In this document: positions 54,191 through 61,636 of the stretch, piece after piece
Position numbering within the stretch: the first letter of the stretch is position 1
Layout: every line of letters starts with the position of its first letter
Position numbers and translations under genes: made by a program
Notes under the pieces: generated by a model
Databases searched by the model: none
Told to the model about the DNA's origin: nothing
The model's input: the letters and a program-made list of their open reading frames with translations, nothing else
Assembly: GCA_964426135.1 (NCBI GenBank)
Contig: CAYRPN010000014.1
Coordinates: 6,949 to 70,948 of the forward strand
Direction: 5' to 3'
Origin: CAYRPN01 sp964426135
GTDB lineage: Bacteria > Planctomycetota > Phycisphaerae > Phycisphaerales > Phycisphaeraceae
DNA length: 64,000 nt

Positions 54191-54587
54191 CTCGCGCAAG
54201 ACTTGCGCGGCTGCCCCGCGCAAGTTTGACCGGGCAGCAAGTGACATGCCTGCGTGGCGCTTAGGAATCGAATCGAAATAACTTCCCGATTTGCAGCGAT
54301 CGAACTCCCCTCCCTTTTAGGGAGGGGCAGGGGGAGGGTTGAGCAAACAGCCTGATTTCAGGCACAGTCACGCAGTGCGCCCGACCCTCCCCTAACCCCT
54401 CCCTAAGAGGGAGGGGAATCGGGAAGAGCCAAGTCGGGAAGTTATTTCGGTCACGATCCTTAGCCGAGGCTCTTTGGGCCTTGCGATTCGGTGATCGAAT
54501 GCGTCGCATGGCGCGGTTGAACGCGGCACCGGGGTTGCTGGCGGTATGAATGGCGTTTGAAGAATCTCCGCGAACAAAGGCTCGATC
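54191..54587. repeat. Nested inverted repeat and flgB control region
   Basis: An outer perfect 16-bp pair, CGAAATAACTTCCCGA (54274-54289) and its inverse (54434-54449), encloses the CTCCCCTCCC/GGGAGGGG hairpin pair (54305-54340 and 54382-54420). The CGAAATAACTTCCC shell is shared with the composite at 22619-22898. The sigma-54 promoter follows. No gene is seen here. Confidence 0.85.
54525..54538 (+). promoter_or_regulatory. Sigma-54 promoter candidate of flgB
   Basis: GGCAC-N5-TTGC with the -24 GG at 54525-54526 and the -12 GC at 54537-54538, the exact 10-bp spacing. The flgB GTG lies about 50 nt downstream. The NtrC-family activator gene is immediately upstream. Confidence 0.65.
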
Positions 54588-55019
54588 GTGATTCAAGGAT
54601 TGTTCGACAATGGTTCGTTGCCCGCGCTTGAGCGCCTGGTCCAGTTCACGGAGCAGCGCCACAAGGTGCTGGTCAACAACGTCGCGAATCTGTCGAGTCC
54701 GTATTTCAAGGCCCGCGATCTCGATCCGCGCGCGTTCCAGCAGGCGCTGGCGGAGGCCGTGGATCGCCGTCGCGGCACGCCGTCGGGCGCCGGCGAATTG
54801 GAGTTGAGCGACACCGATCAGCTCAGTTTTCACGCCGACGGCATCGACGTTCGCCCCGGCGAGGTGCGCGACACCATGCTGCGCCACGACCAGAACAACA
54901 TCGATCTGGAACGCAACATGCAACGTCTCGCTGAAAACACACTGGCTCACAACGCGGCGATCGAGATGGTTCGTAACCAGTTCTCGCTGATCCAGATGGC
55001 GATCCGCGAGAGAGTGTGA
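54588..55019 (+). CDS. flgB: Flagellar basal-body rod protein FlgB
   Basis: 143 residues. Proximal rod protein. HKVLVNNVANLSSPYFKARD is the FlgB/FlgC rod signature (N-N-x-A-N), and the C-terminus NNIDLERNMQRLAENTLAHN is typical of FlgB. The start is GTG; the reading begins MIQGLFDNGS, where rod proteins usually begin. First structural gene after the sigma-54 promoter candidate. Confidence 0.93.
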   Translation: MIQGLFDNGSLPALERLVQFTEQRHKVLVNNVANLSSPYFKARDLDPRAFQQALAEAVDRRRGTPSGAGELELSDTDQLSFHADGIDVRPGEVRDTMLRHDQNNIDLERNMQRLAENTLAHNAAIEMVRNQFSLIQMAIRERV

Positions 55020-55028
55020 GGGGAATCA

Positions 55029-55063
55029 GGGCCAAGGGCCAAGGGCCTAGGGCCTAGGGCCTG
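55029..55063. repeat. Heptamer array, GGGCCAA/GGGCCTA type
   Basis: Five 7-nt units between flgB and flgC. Confidence 0.85.
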
Positions 55064-55113
55064 ATGCCGGTTTGGACAGCGATCGACAGTCATCCCGTTA
55101 ACCCCCAACCCCC

Positions 55114-55518
55114 ATGTTCGGTTCACTCGATATTTCGACTTCCGCACTCGTCGCGCAGCGCACGCGGATGGAAGTCATCTCCGCCAACCTCGCGGGTCGG
55201 TATGCGTTGGAGGATGCGGACGGCAACTATGCGCCGTTTCGCCGCCGCATGGCGATCTTTGCCAGCGGCGATCCGACGACCGGCAGCGCGGAGGGCGTCC
55301 ACGTGCGTGAAGTGGCGGTTGATGAGGGTGATCTCCGCCGAGTCTACGATCCGGGCCACAAGTTTGCCGATAAGGATGGCTATGTCGGGTATCCGAACAT
55401 CGACCCGGCCATCGAAATGGTCAACGCCCTCGAAGCCAGCCGCGCTTACGAAGCAAACATCACCGCGGCCGAGGCGACCAAAGCCATGATGCAGGGTGCC
55501 TTGCGAATCCTGGCGTGA
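55114..55518 (+). CDS. flgC: Flagellar basal-body rod protein FlgC
   Basis: 134 residues. LDISTSALVAQRTRMEVISA and its NLAG replace the usual N-x-AN signature, and YPNIDPAIEMVNALEASRAY, EANI is the FlgC C-terminal motif. No strong ribosome-binding site precedes the ATG. Between flgB and fliE as in most flagellar operons; the gaps around it hold heptamer arrays, unusual in such an operon. Confidence 0.93.
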   Translation: MFGSLDISTSALVAQRTRMEVISANLAGRYALEDADGNYAPFRRRMAIFASGDPTTGSAEGVHVREVAVDEGDLRRVYDPGHKFADKDGYVGYPNIDPAIEMVNALEASRAYEANITAAEATKAMMQGALRILA

Positions 55519-55596
55519 TGATTCGACTGAATGGCTCGCGCAACGAGGCACGCGGCACTGCGGCGGACCTTCGTGCCGCGGCTGAACGCCTGACCG

Positions 55597-55624
55597 CTGT
55601 CTTCTGACTTCTGACTTCTGTCCG
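55597..55624. repeat. Heptamer array, CTGACTT type
   Basis: Four 7-nt units (CTGTCTT, CTGACTT twice, CTGTCCG), shortly before the fliE start. Confidence 0.8.
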
Positions 55625-55640
55625 CCGACTCGAGTTTGCC

Positions 55641-55946
55641 ATGACCGACCCTCTTGGACTCATCAATAACATTCGCGGCCCGGCCGGGCCCCGCACGCCG
55701 CAGGCGCCCGGCGGCGAAAGCGGTGCGCCGAGCTTTCAGGAAGTGCTCAAGCAGAACATCGAACAGGTCAACCGCCTGCAGCAGGATGCGGACCATGCGA
55801 TTGAAGACCTGACCACCGGCCGGCGCGACGATGTCGCCCGTGTCCTCATCGCCAAGCAGAAGGCTGACATGGCGTTTCAGATGCTGCAGCAGGTGCGAAA
55901 CAAACTGGTGGATGCGTACGAAGAAGTGAAGCAGATGCGCGTTTGA
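55641..55946 (+). CDS. fliE: Flagellar hook-basal body complex protein FliE
   Basis: 101 residues, normal size. Connects the MS ring to the rod. After a Gly/Pro-rich start (NNIRGPAGPRTPQAP) comes the helical FliE core SFQEVLKQNIEQVNRLQQDA and the conserved end VARVLIAKQKADMAFQMLQQ, VRNKLVDAYEEVKQMRV. In order after flgB and flgC. Confidence 0.93.
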   Translation: MTDPLGLINNIRGPAGPRTPQAPGGESGAPSFQEVLKQNIEQVNRLQQDADHAIEDLTTGRRDDVARVLIAKQKADMAFQMLQQVRNKLVDAYEEVKQMRV

Positions 55947-56000
55947 TCGTTAATTCGGCGTGCGTGGATAGGCCGCCGAACGTGACTCCGAATTGATTGG

Positions 56001-56035
56001 CAACTAACAGCTAACGGCTAACGGCTAACGGCTCT
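56001..56035. repeat. Heptamer array, CGGCTAA type
   Basis: Five 7-nt units before fliF, the reverse complement of the array at 57704-57745 behind fliF, so fliF is flanked by an inverted pair. Confidence 0.88.
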
Positions 56036-56065
56036 TAGCTCAAGGCTCCCCCGGCATGGAGGCCG

Positions 56066-57697
56066 ATGATGGAATTTCTCAGACGATACTGGACGCAGGT
56101 CCGCGCCCAGACGGCACAGATGCCGGCCAACACCAAGTTGCTCATCGGTTCGCTCGTCATCATTCTGTTGATGGCGGGCTTCCTGGTCATTCAATACGCG
56201 GCCGCGCCGCAGATGGCGCCCATCACGCCCTTTGTCGGTGATCGCCAGGCGGAAGCCATTGCCCTTCTGAAGCAGCACGGCATCGACGTGAAGACCGAGA
56301 ATGCCCAGGTGCTCGTGCCCTACGACAAGCAGGTCGAGGCGATCGCGCTTCTGGAAAGCGGGCGGCTGATGGTGCCCGACACGTCCAAGGCATTCGACGA
56401 TGTGATTCTCAAGTCGTCGCCCTGGGATCCCAGCGCCAAGACGTCGATGGCGTTTCTTCAGGCCAAGCAGAAGTTTCTCGCGGCCGTCATCGGAAAGATG
56501 AAGGGCGTCCGCGCCGCCGATGTCGTCATCTCCGTGCCGCAACAAACGGGCTTCGGCCGGGCGCACGTGAAGCCCAGCGCGTCCGTCAATGTCGTGATGG
56601 CCGGCGGCAAGGTGAACAAGCAACTGGTCGAGGCGATCGCAGGACTCGTCGCCGGCGCGGTGTCGGAACTGCCGCCCACGGCGGTGAATGTGATCGACGC
56701 GCTGGAGGGCCGGATTCATCACGTCGCCGACGCGGAGGATGCATCGAACGATCAGGCGATGGCGACGGTCGTGGCGCTCGAATCGCGCTACCAGCAGAAA
56801 ATCACGGATGTACTGCGGTACATCCCCGGCGTGATCGTGGCGGTGAACGTGCGCACCGATCCGAATCTGAAGCAGAACATCGAGTCGTTCAAGTACGGCG
56901 AGCAGCCGGTCAAGAATGAGAAGTCGGAGATCTCCGAAAGCAACGAAGTCCGTGCCGCCGGCGAAACCGGCGTCCGCGCCAATGCCGGCGCGGAGATCGG
57001 CGCCACGAGCAAGAACGGCTCGACCACCAAGTCCGAGAAGACCGAGACGACCTTCGACGCACCGACACTGACCGAGCGCGCGGTCATCCGCAAAGCAGGC
57101 CAGTCGCCGCAGGAGATTCACGTCACGGTGAACGTGCCGCGGAGCTATTTCATCGCACTATTCAAGCGCGGCAAGGCGGATGCCGCCGACCCGGACGACG
57201 CGGCGCTGCAACCGGTGGTCGACACGCAACTGGCGGAAATCAAGAAGCAGGTGGAGCCGCTGATCAAGTCGGAAACCGCCGGCTCCGTCGCCGCGCACAT
57301 GATTCTCGATGCCGGCGCCATGCTGGCGATGGGTGAAATGGGTGTCGGTGGCGGCGGCGTGGCGACGTTTGTTTCGTCCGGCTGGTTCAAGCCCGCGATG
57401 CTCGGCGGCCTGGCGCTGGTCAGCGTCGGGCTGATGTTCCATCTCGTCCGCAAAGCGACGCGCATGCCGCCGCTGCCGTCCGCCGAGGAACTCGCAGGCC
57501 TTCCGCCGAAACTCGATGTCGACAGCGATCTGGTCGGCGAGGTCGAGGCACACGACCCCGCGATGGCCGGCCTGGAACTGAGCGATGGCGAGGTTCAGAA
57601 CCGCAAGGTGACGCAGCAGATCGACGAACTCGTCGGCAAGTACCCAGCCGAGGCCGCCGCGATGTTCAAACGCTGGGTTCGCGCGGAGGACGTGTGA
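56066..57697 (+). CDS. fliF: Flagellar MS-ring protein FliF
   Basis: 543 residues. Forms the membrane ring of the basal body. Two transmembrane segments (LLIGSLVIILLMAGFLVIQY near residue 30 and MLGGLALVSVGLMFHLV near 455), ring-building motifs between (EAIALLKQHGIDVK, SSPWDPSAKTSMAFLQAKQK), and the FliG-binding C-terminus QQIDELVGKYPAEAAAMFKR, WVRAEDV. It lacks part of the Asp/Pro-rich periplasmic insert of enteric FliF. GGAGG precedes the tandem ATGs. FliG, usually next, is absent: the operon is interrupted by a convergent gene. Confidence 0.94.
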   Translation: MMEFLRRYWTQVRAQTAQMPANTKLLIGSLVIILLMAGFLVIQYAAAPQMAPITPFVGDRQAEAIALLKQHGIDVKTENAQVLVPYDKQVEAIALLESGRLMVPDTSKAFDDVILKSSPWDPSAKTSMAFLQAKQKFLAAVIGKMKGVRAADVVISVPQQTGFGRAHVKPSASVNVVMAGGKVNKQLVEAIAGLVAGAVSELPPTAVNVIDALEGRIHHVADAEDASNDQAMATVVALESRYQQKITDVLRYIPGVIVAVNVRTDPNLKQNIESFKYGEQPVKNEKSEISESNEVRAAGETGVRANAGAEIGATSKNGSTTKSEKTETTFDAPTLTERAVIRKAGQSPQEIHVTVNVPRSYFIALFKRGKADAADPDDAALQPVVDTQLAEIKKQVEPLIKSETAGSVAAHMILDAGAMLAMGEMGVGGGGVATFVSSGWFKPAMLGGLALVSVGLMFHLVRKATRMPPLPSAEELAGLPPKLDVDSDLVGEVEAHDPAMAGLELSDGEVQNRKVTQQIDELVGKYPAEAAAMFKRWVRAEDV

Positions 57698-57703
57698 GCG
57701 AAG

Positions 57704-57745
57704 AGCCGAAAGCCGTTAGCCGTTAGCCGTTAGCCAACAGCGGTT
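57704..57745. repeat. Heptamer array, AGCCGTT type
   Basis: Six 7-nt units (AGCCGAA, AGCCGTT three times, AGCCAAC, AGCGGTT) right behind the fliF stop; inverse partner of 56001-56035. Confidence 0.88.
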
Positions 57746-57777
57746 AGGAGTTGTGCAGGAACAACTCCGCAGCTTGT

Positions 57778-57865
57778 GTAGGGTGCGTCAAGGCTCGGCG
57801 CGGACGCACCATCGGTCAACGGAAGCCCAATCGGTGCGTCCGCGCCGAGCCTTGACGCACCCTAC
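57778..57865. repeat. REPIN-like inverted pair, GTAGGGTGCGTC type
   Basis: Left arm starts GTAGGGTGCGTCAAGGCTC at 57778, right arm ends TTGACGCACCCTAC at 57865. It lies between the convergent ends of fliF and the P-loop gene, where it could serve as a bidirectional terminator. Confidence 0.88.
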
Positions 57866-57910
57866 TCAGATGCGGCTTCGATCTTGCAGGGCTCCTAACC
57901 TGCCGGAGCT

Positions 57911-59035
57911 TCAATGCCCGAACAGACTCACCTGGTGCATCATGCCCTTGGCGTCGAAGTACGCCAGCGCTTCGTCGGTGGACTTGAAAACCTGCGTCGC
58001 CGTCTCGGTGATGAACGGGCTGGGATTCTTCTTCGGTTTCCAGACGACGTAAACTTCCTTGCCGTGCTCGAAGGCGTGCTGCAGCTCGCGCTCCACGCCT
58101 GAGGAAAGTCCCGGCAGCGGGCCGCTGGGGCCGGGGATTTCAGGCACGAAGCTGACGATCATGTCGCTCTGATCCACGAGCTTGAAGTCGCGCATGTAAA
58201 TCTGGCCATCGATGTCGCCGGCGATGTCGAGCACCTGCTTCACGCTGACCCGCAGCTTCTTGTCCGGCGCGTCGGGCCCGGCGGAGACCTCAATGAAATC
58301 CTTGCCGCTCTTGGCGGCGTCGATCGCCCAGTCGAGCAGGAGCTTTTCATCCACGTCGCCGGGATCGAACGTGATGAAATGTTTGGCGATCTCCGCGCGG
58401 AAAGCGTTGATCTCCGCCTTGATCTCCGGCAGGTGCTCCACGTGCGTCATGGGAAAACTGGGATACACCTTGCGCATCCGCGGCCGACAGATCAGGCGGA
58501 AGGTGGTCTCGGTCGATTCCTTGTGCCGGCCGCGCGACACGACGTAGAACCGGTTGCCGCAGCCCAAGGCCTGTGCGAGCAGCTCCGTCGCCATGATTTC
58601 CTCCTCGCGCCAGACCATCAGGTCCTTCAGCGTGGCGTCGAGGGTGTGATCGCGGTGCAGGCGGTCGTGTACGACTTCGATGTTGTCCACGAGGCAGATG
58701 AGCGTGTCGGGTTCGAGCTTGCGAATCTGATCGAAGTCGAACGCCGCGAAAAGCCCGTGCCGCCAGCGGAACGTGGCGTGCGTGTTGACGATGATGTTGG
58801 GCTTGCCCGCGGCCTCGGCGATGACGTCCTTGAACGCGCTGCGCCTTAGCGCCTGCAGACGCGACAGCGGCAGATCGAGAATGCGGCCGGGCTTCACGTC
58901 CTTGGCCTCGTCGTACATGATGTCGCCGACGTGGTAGATGTCGATGTTCTCACCCCGCTCGCCCGCCAGGTGGCGGACGGTTTCGAGGTAGTGCTTCTTG
59001 TCCATGCCGACCTGACCGGTGACCAGTGCTCGCAT
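57911..59035 (-). CDS. P-loop (adenylate-kinase-like) protein with degenerate Walker A
   Basis: 374 residues. The N-terminus MRALVTGQVGMDKKHY begins like a nucleoside/adenylate kinase but the P loop lacks the GK(S/T) end. Further motifs are IIVNTHATFRWRHGL, LICLVDNIEVVHDRL and VWREEEIMATELL, then a C-terminal half with QSDMIVSFVPEIPGPSGPL and VVWKPKKNPSPFI that reads as a second nucleotide-kinase-like or Rossmann domain. Relatives are found in Planctomycetes and archaea. GGAG lies about 9 nt before the ATG. Activity unproven; may act on nucleotides or have a regulatory role. Confidence 0.7.
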   Translation of the reverse strand: MRALVTGQVGMDKKHYLETVRHLAGERGENIDIYHVGDIMYDEAKDVKPGRILDLPLSRLQALRRSAFKDVIAEAAGKPNIIVNTHATFRWRHGLFAAFDFDQIRKLEPDTLICLVDNIEVVHDRLHRDHTLDATLKDLMVWREEEIMATELLAQALGCGNRFYVVSRGRHKESTETTFRLICRPRMRKVYPSFPMTHVEHLPEIKAEINAFRAEIAKHFITFDPGDVDEKLLLDWAIDAAKSGKDFIEVSAGPDAPDKKLRVSVKQVLDIAGDIDGQIYMRDFKLVDQSDMIVSFVPEIPGPSGPLPGLSSGVERELQHAFEHGKEVYVVWKPKKNPSPFITETATQVFKSTDEALAYFDAKGMMHQVSLFGH

Positions 59036-59508
59036 CGTGATGCTCCGAGAAAATGGAATCAACAGCGATTATAGCGGTATGATGCAATCGGTCTCGCCGC
59101 GCAAGTGGGACGACTTTCCAAGTCGTCCGACCGCTGACGAAGCGAGTCCCCGCATGCGTAAGAGCCGCACAGGATCAACATCGCATGTGGGACGACTTTC
59201 CAAGTCGTCCGACCGGTGACAAAGCGAGTGCCCGCATGCGTAAGAGCCGCGCAGGATCAACATCGCAAGTGGGACGACTTTCCAAGTCGTCCGACCGGTG
59301 ACGAAGCGAGTGCCCGCATGCGTAAGAGCCGCGCAGGATCAACATCGCAAGTGGGACGNNNNNNNNNNNNNNNNNNNNNNNNNNNNNNNNNNNNNNNNNN
59401 NNNNNNNNNNNNNNNNNNNNNNNNNNNNNNNNNNNNNNNNNNNNNNNNNNNNNNNNNNACTTTCCAAGTCGTCCGACCGGTGACGAAGCGAGTGCCCGCA
59501 TGCGTAGC
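59036..59508. repeat. Tandem repeat, 82-bp unit, interrupted by a sequence gap
   Basis: Units begin at 59105, 59187, 59269 and 59351 (exact 82-bp period) and a last partial unit emerges after the gap up to 59508. Each contains a 9-bp hairpin GGACGACTT-TCC-AAGTCGTCC. It fills the divergent promoter region, and the last partial unit supplies the start codon ATGCGT of the next gene. Confidence 0.93.
59359..59458. other. Assembly gap (100 N)
   Basis: A run of exactly 100 N, the usual placeholder for a gap of unknown size, inside the 82-bp tandem repeat. The copy number is therefore unknown. Confidence 0.99.
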
Positions 59509-60108
59509 ACCACCCAAACCGCCGCGCCGAACAACGACCTGCTGCAGGTCGGCGACATCGTGTTCATCCGCGTGGCGAATTTTCTGTATCGACGCGTGGC
59601 GGAGGCGACGCTGAGCTGGACGTCGCACGTGGGCATGGTGCATCACCGCAAGAACGGCGTGTGGATGATCGCCGAGAGCGCGGTGCCGCGCAGCCGATAC
59701 TGTTCGCTGCCGCGATTCATCCGCCGATCGCAGGACGGCATGGTGTCGATCAAGCGGCTGCGCGAATCGCCTGATGCAGCAGCGCAGACGAGGCTCGCGG
59801 CGGCGGCGGCGAGTCGCATGGGGCTGTGGTACCACCTGGGTTTCAAGCTCGATTCGAAGATGCAGTTCTGCTCGAAGTTTGTGCACGAGGTCTACCGCGA
59901 AGCCCTGGGCGTCGACGTGGGGACGGTTGAAACGTTCCGACAGTTGCTCTCGAAGGATCCGAGCAAGCCGCTGACATTCTGGCGCTGCTGGTTCCTGGGG
60001 CGCATTCCGTGGGATCGCCGCACGGTGACGCCGGGCAGTCAGTACGAATCGCCGCTGCTCACCACGGTGTACGAGAACGTGCCGATCGCGCCGAGTCCGG
60101 CACCCTGA
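59500..60108 (+). CDS. YiiX/YebB-like NlpC/P60-superfamily peptidase
   Basis: 202 residues, no clear signal peptide. LLQVGDIVFIRVANFLYRRV and SWTSHVGMVHHRKNGVW carry the first-strand His of the circularly permuted papain-like fold, and QFCSKFVHEVYREALG carries the nucleophilic Cys. These two motifs define the YiiX/YebB/orthopoxvirus G6R-like group of NlpC/P60 enzymes, which cut or transfer acyl/amide bonds; the substrate is unknown. The ATG lies inside the last partial 82-bp repeat unit, so repeat copy number may affect expression. Confidence 0.78.
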   Translation: MRSTTQTAAPNNDLLQVGDIVFIRVANFLYRRVAEATLSWTSHVGMVHHRKNGVWMIAESAVPRSRYCSLPRFIRRSQDGMVSIKRLRESPDAAAQTRLAAAAASRMGLWYHLGFKLDSKMQFCSKFVHEVYREALGVDVGTVETFRQLLSKDPSKPLTFWRCWFLGRIPWDRRTVTPGSQYESPLLTTVYENVPIAPSPAP

Positions 60109-60123
60109 GCGATCGGGGAACGA

Positions 60124-60179
60124 GAAACCAGAAACCAGAAACAAGAAACAAGAAACAAGAAAGGAGAAAGGAGAAACTC
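60124..60179. repeat. Heptamer array, GAAACAA type
   Basis: Eight 7-nt units (GAAACCA twice, GAAACAA three times, GAAAGGA twice, GAAACTC) between two convergent stop codons. Confidence 0.92.
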
Positions 60180-60189
60180 GTTCCCCCGA

Positions 60190-60585
60190 TCACAGCGCCG
60201 CGCCGCCGTATTTCCTGAGCAGGTCCGGCAACTGCGATACGAACTGACTTCGCGGCATGACCGCATCGGCGCCCTTCTCCCGCGCCTGTGCCAGCACTTG
60301 CACCGCCACATGGGAGCCGAAGGCGATCACGGGGATGCCGCCGGCACTGGCGGGGCCGGGTGTGTGGGCCTTGATCGCATCGATGATCGCCAGCGCCGCG
60401 TCGCCCATTTCCATGTCGACGAGCACGCCGGTGACCGGTTCGTTCAATCGACCGTCGGCGACCCGGTTGAGCCGGTCGAGCACGGCCTGCACATTGCCCG
60501 CAGCGCGATACGGCACGCCGACATGCTCCGCGGTCGAGCGAATCTTGGTGGCGAAGATCAGGTCTTTGCAGCAGGAGAGGATCAT
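60190..60585 (-). CDS. Receiver-like (pseudo-receiver) protein
   Basis: 131 residues, a single receiver-like alpha/beta domain. MILSCCKDLIFATKI is the first strand but lacks the acidic pair, VLVDMEMG holds an Asp at the phosphorylation position, IPVIAFGSHV holds Ser at the switch position, and the conserved Lys is replaced in ADAVMPRSQF. With the acidic pocket and Lys missing, phosphorylation is doubtful. It may bind a partner without phosphotransfer. No kinase adjacent. Confidence 0.7.
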   Translation of the reverse strand: MILSCCKDLIFATKIRSTAEHVGVPYRAAGNVQAVLDRLNRVADGRLNEPVTGVLVDMEMGDAALAIIDAIKAHTPGPASAGGIPVIAFGSHVAVQVLAQAREKGADAVMPRSQFVSQLPDLLRKYGGAAL

Positions 60586-60593
60586 AAGAAAGG

Positions 60594-60656
60594 GTGTAGG
60601 GTTTAGGGTTTAGGGTTTAGGGTGTAGGGTCTAGGGTTTAGGGTTCAGGGTTCAGG
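60594..60656. repeat. Telomere-like heptamer array GTTTAGG
   Basis: Nine 7-nt units (GTGTAGG, GTTTAGG, GTCTAGG, GTTCAGG types), inverted partner of 60764-60805. Confidence 0.94.
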
Positions 60657-60763
60657 GTTCGGAATCAATTCGATGCAGCGATTTTGATTCGACGTATCCG
60701 CACAACACATGGCCGACGAATGCCGACGATTATGGCAGAGATTCGCAGGCGAGTGTTTCCGGA

Positions 60764-60805
60764 CCCTACACCCTAAACCCTAAACCCTACACCCTAAACC
60801 CTACA
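60764..60805. repeat. Telomere-like heptamer array CCCTAAA
   Basis: Six 7-nt units of CCCTACA/CCCTAAA, about 48 nt before the clpP start. With 60594-60656 it encloses a 107-nt spacer. Confidence 0.94.
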
Positions 60806-60852
60806 CCCTCTCTATAATCCCGCGACACACCCAGCACCCCAAGGACGCCCCC

Positions 60853-61479
60853 ATGACCCTGATCCCGATGGTGATTGAATCCTCCGGCCGCGGCGAACGC
60901 GCTTATGACATCTACTCGCGCCTGCTCAAGGACCGCGTCATTTTCGTCACCGGTGCCGTCCACGACGACATGGCGAATCTCGTCATCGCCCAACTCCTCT
61001 TCCTGTCCAACGAAGATCCCAAGGCCGACATCCACATGTACGTCAACAGCCCCGGCGGCTCCGTGACCGCGGGCCTGGGCATTTACGACACCATGCAGTT
61101 CATCCGCTGCGACGTGTCCACCTACTGCATCGGACTCGCCGCATCGATGGGGTCGCTGCTGCTGATGGCCGGCACCGCGGGCAAGCGGCACGTGCTGCCC
61201 AACTCGTCCGTGCTGCTGCACCAGCCTTTGATCGGCGGCGTGATGCAGGGGCCGGCGACGGACCTGGGCATCCAAGCCAAGGAAATGCTCCGCACCCGCG
61301 AGCGACTTTACAAGATCATGAGCAAGCACACCGGCAAGGACATGCCCACGATCACCGTGGACTGCGAACGCGACAAGTGGCTGAATGCCGAGGAAGCCGT
61401 GGCGTATGGCTGTGCCGACAAGATTCTGGATCACATTCCCGAGAGCATGGCGGCCGGCCACAAGAGCCCGGATGCGTGA
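60853..61479 (+). CDS. clpP: ATP-dependent Clp protease proteolytic subunit
   Basis: 208 residues. Serine peptidase barrel fed by ClpX/ClpA. GLAASMGSL carries nucleophile Ser98, VLLHQPL His123, and TVDCERDKWLNAEEAVAYG the catalytic Asp region (170-174). NSPGGSVTAGLGIYD is the oxyanion/handle region. A shortened N-terminus resembles processed ClpP. No clpX follows in the window, and planctomycetes often have more than one ClpP, so this may be one of a pair. The leader is occupied by inverted telomere-like arrays. Confidence 0.96.
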   Translation: MTLIPMVIESSGRGERAYDIYSRLLKDRVIFVTGAVHDDMANLVIAQLLFLSNEDPKADIHMYVNSPGGSVTAGLGIYDTMQFIRCDVSTYCIGLAASMGSLLLMAGTAGKRHVLPNSSVLLHQPLIGGVMQGPATDLGIQAKEMLRTRERLYKIMSKHTGKDMPTITVDCERDKWLNAEEAVAYGCADKILDHIPESMAAGHKSPDA

Positions 61480-61519
61480 GGTGAGAGGGTGATGGGGTGA
61501 GTAGGTGAAGGGGTGAGAG
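61480..61519. repeat. Octamer array, GGTGAGAG type
   Basis: Five 8-nt units (GGTGAGAG, GGTGATGG, GGTGAGTA, GGTGAAGG, GGTGAGAG) directly after the clpP stop; complementary in type to 8613-8660. Confidence 0.85.
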
Positions 61520-61568
61520 CGACGATGAGTAGAAGTGCGTTGTCGCGAGGTATCGCGTTGCAGCGCGG

Positions 61569-61593
61569 TTAGCGGAAACGCCGCAGGCGTCTG
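61569..61593 (+). repeat. TTAGCGG-headed hairpin element
   Basis: Exact copy of the element at 12860-12884, between clpP and the lipoprotein gene. Confidence 0.8.
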
Positions 61594-61636
61594 GCCGAAT
61601 CACTGCGAATCTCCGCCAGCGTGCTTCGCTCGACCC

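Noticed and set aside
59105..59508. 82-bp direct repeats considered as a CRISPR array
   Set aside because: The units are contiguous with no unique spacers, the hairpin is internal, and no cas genes are near.
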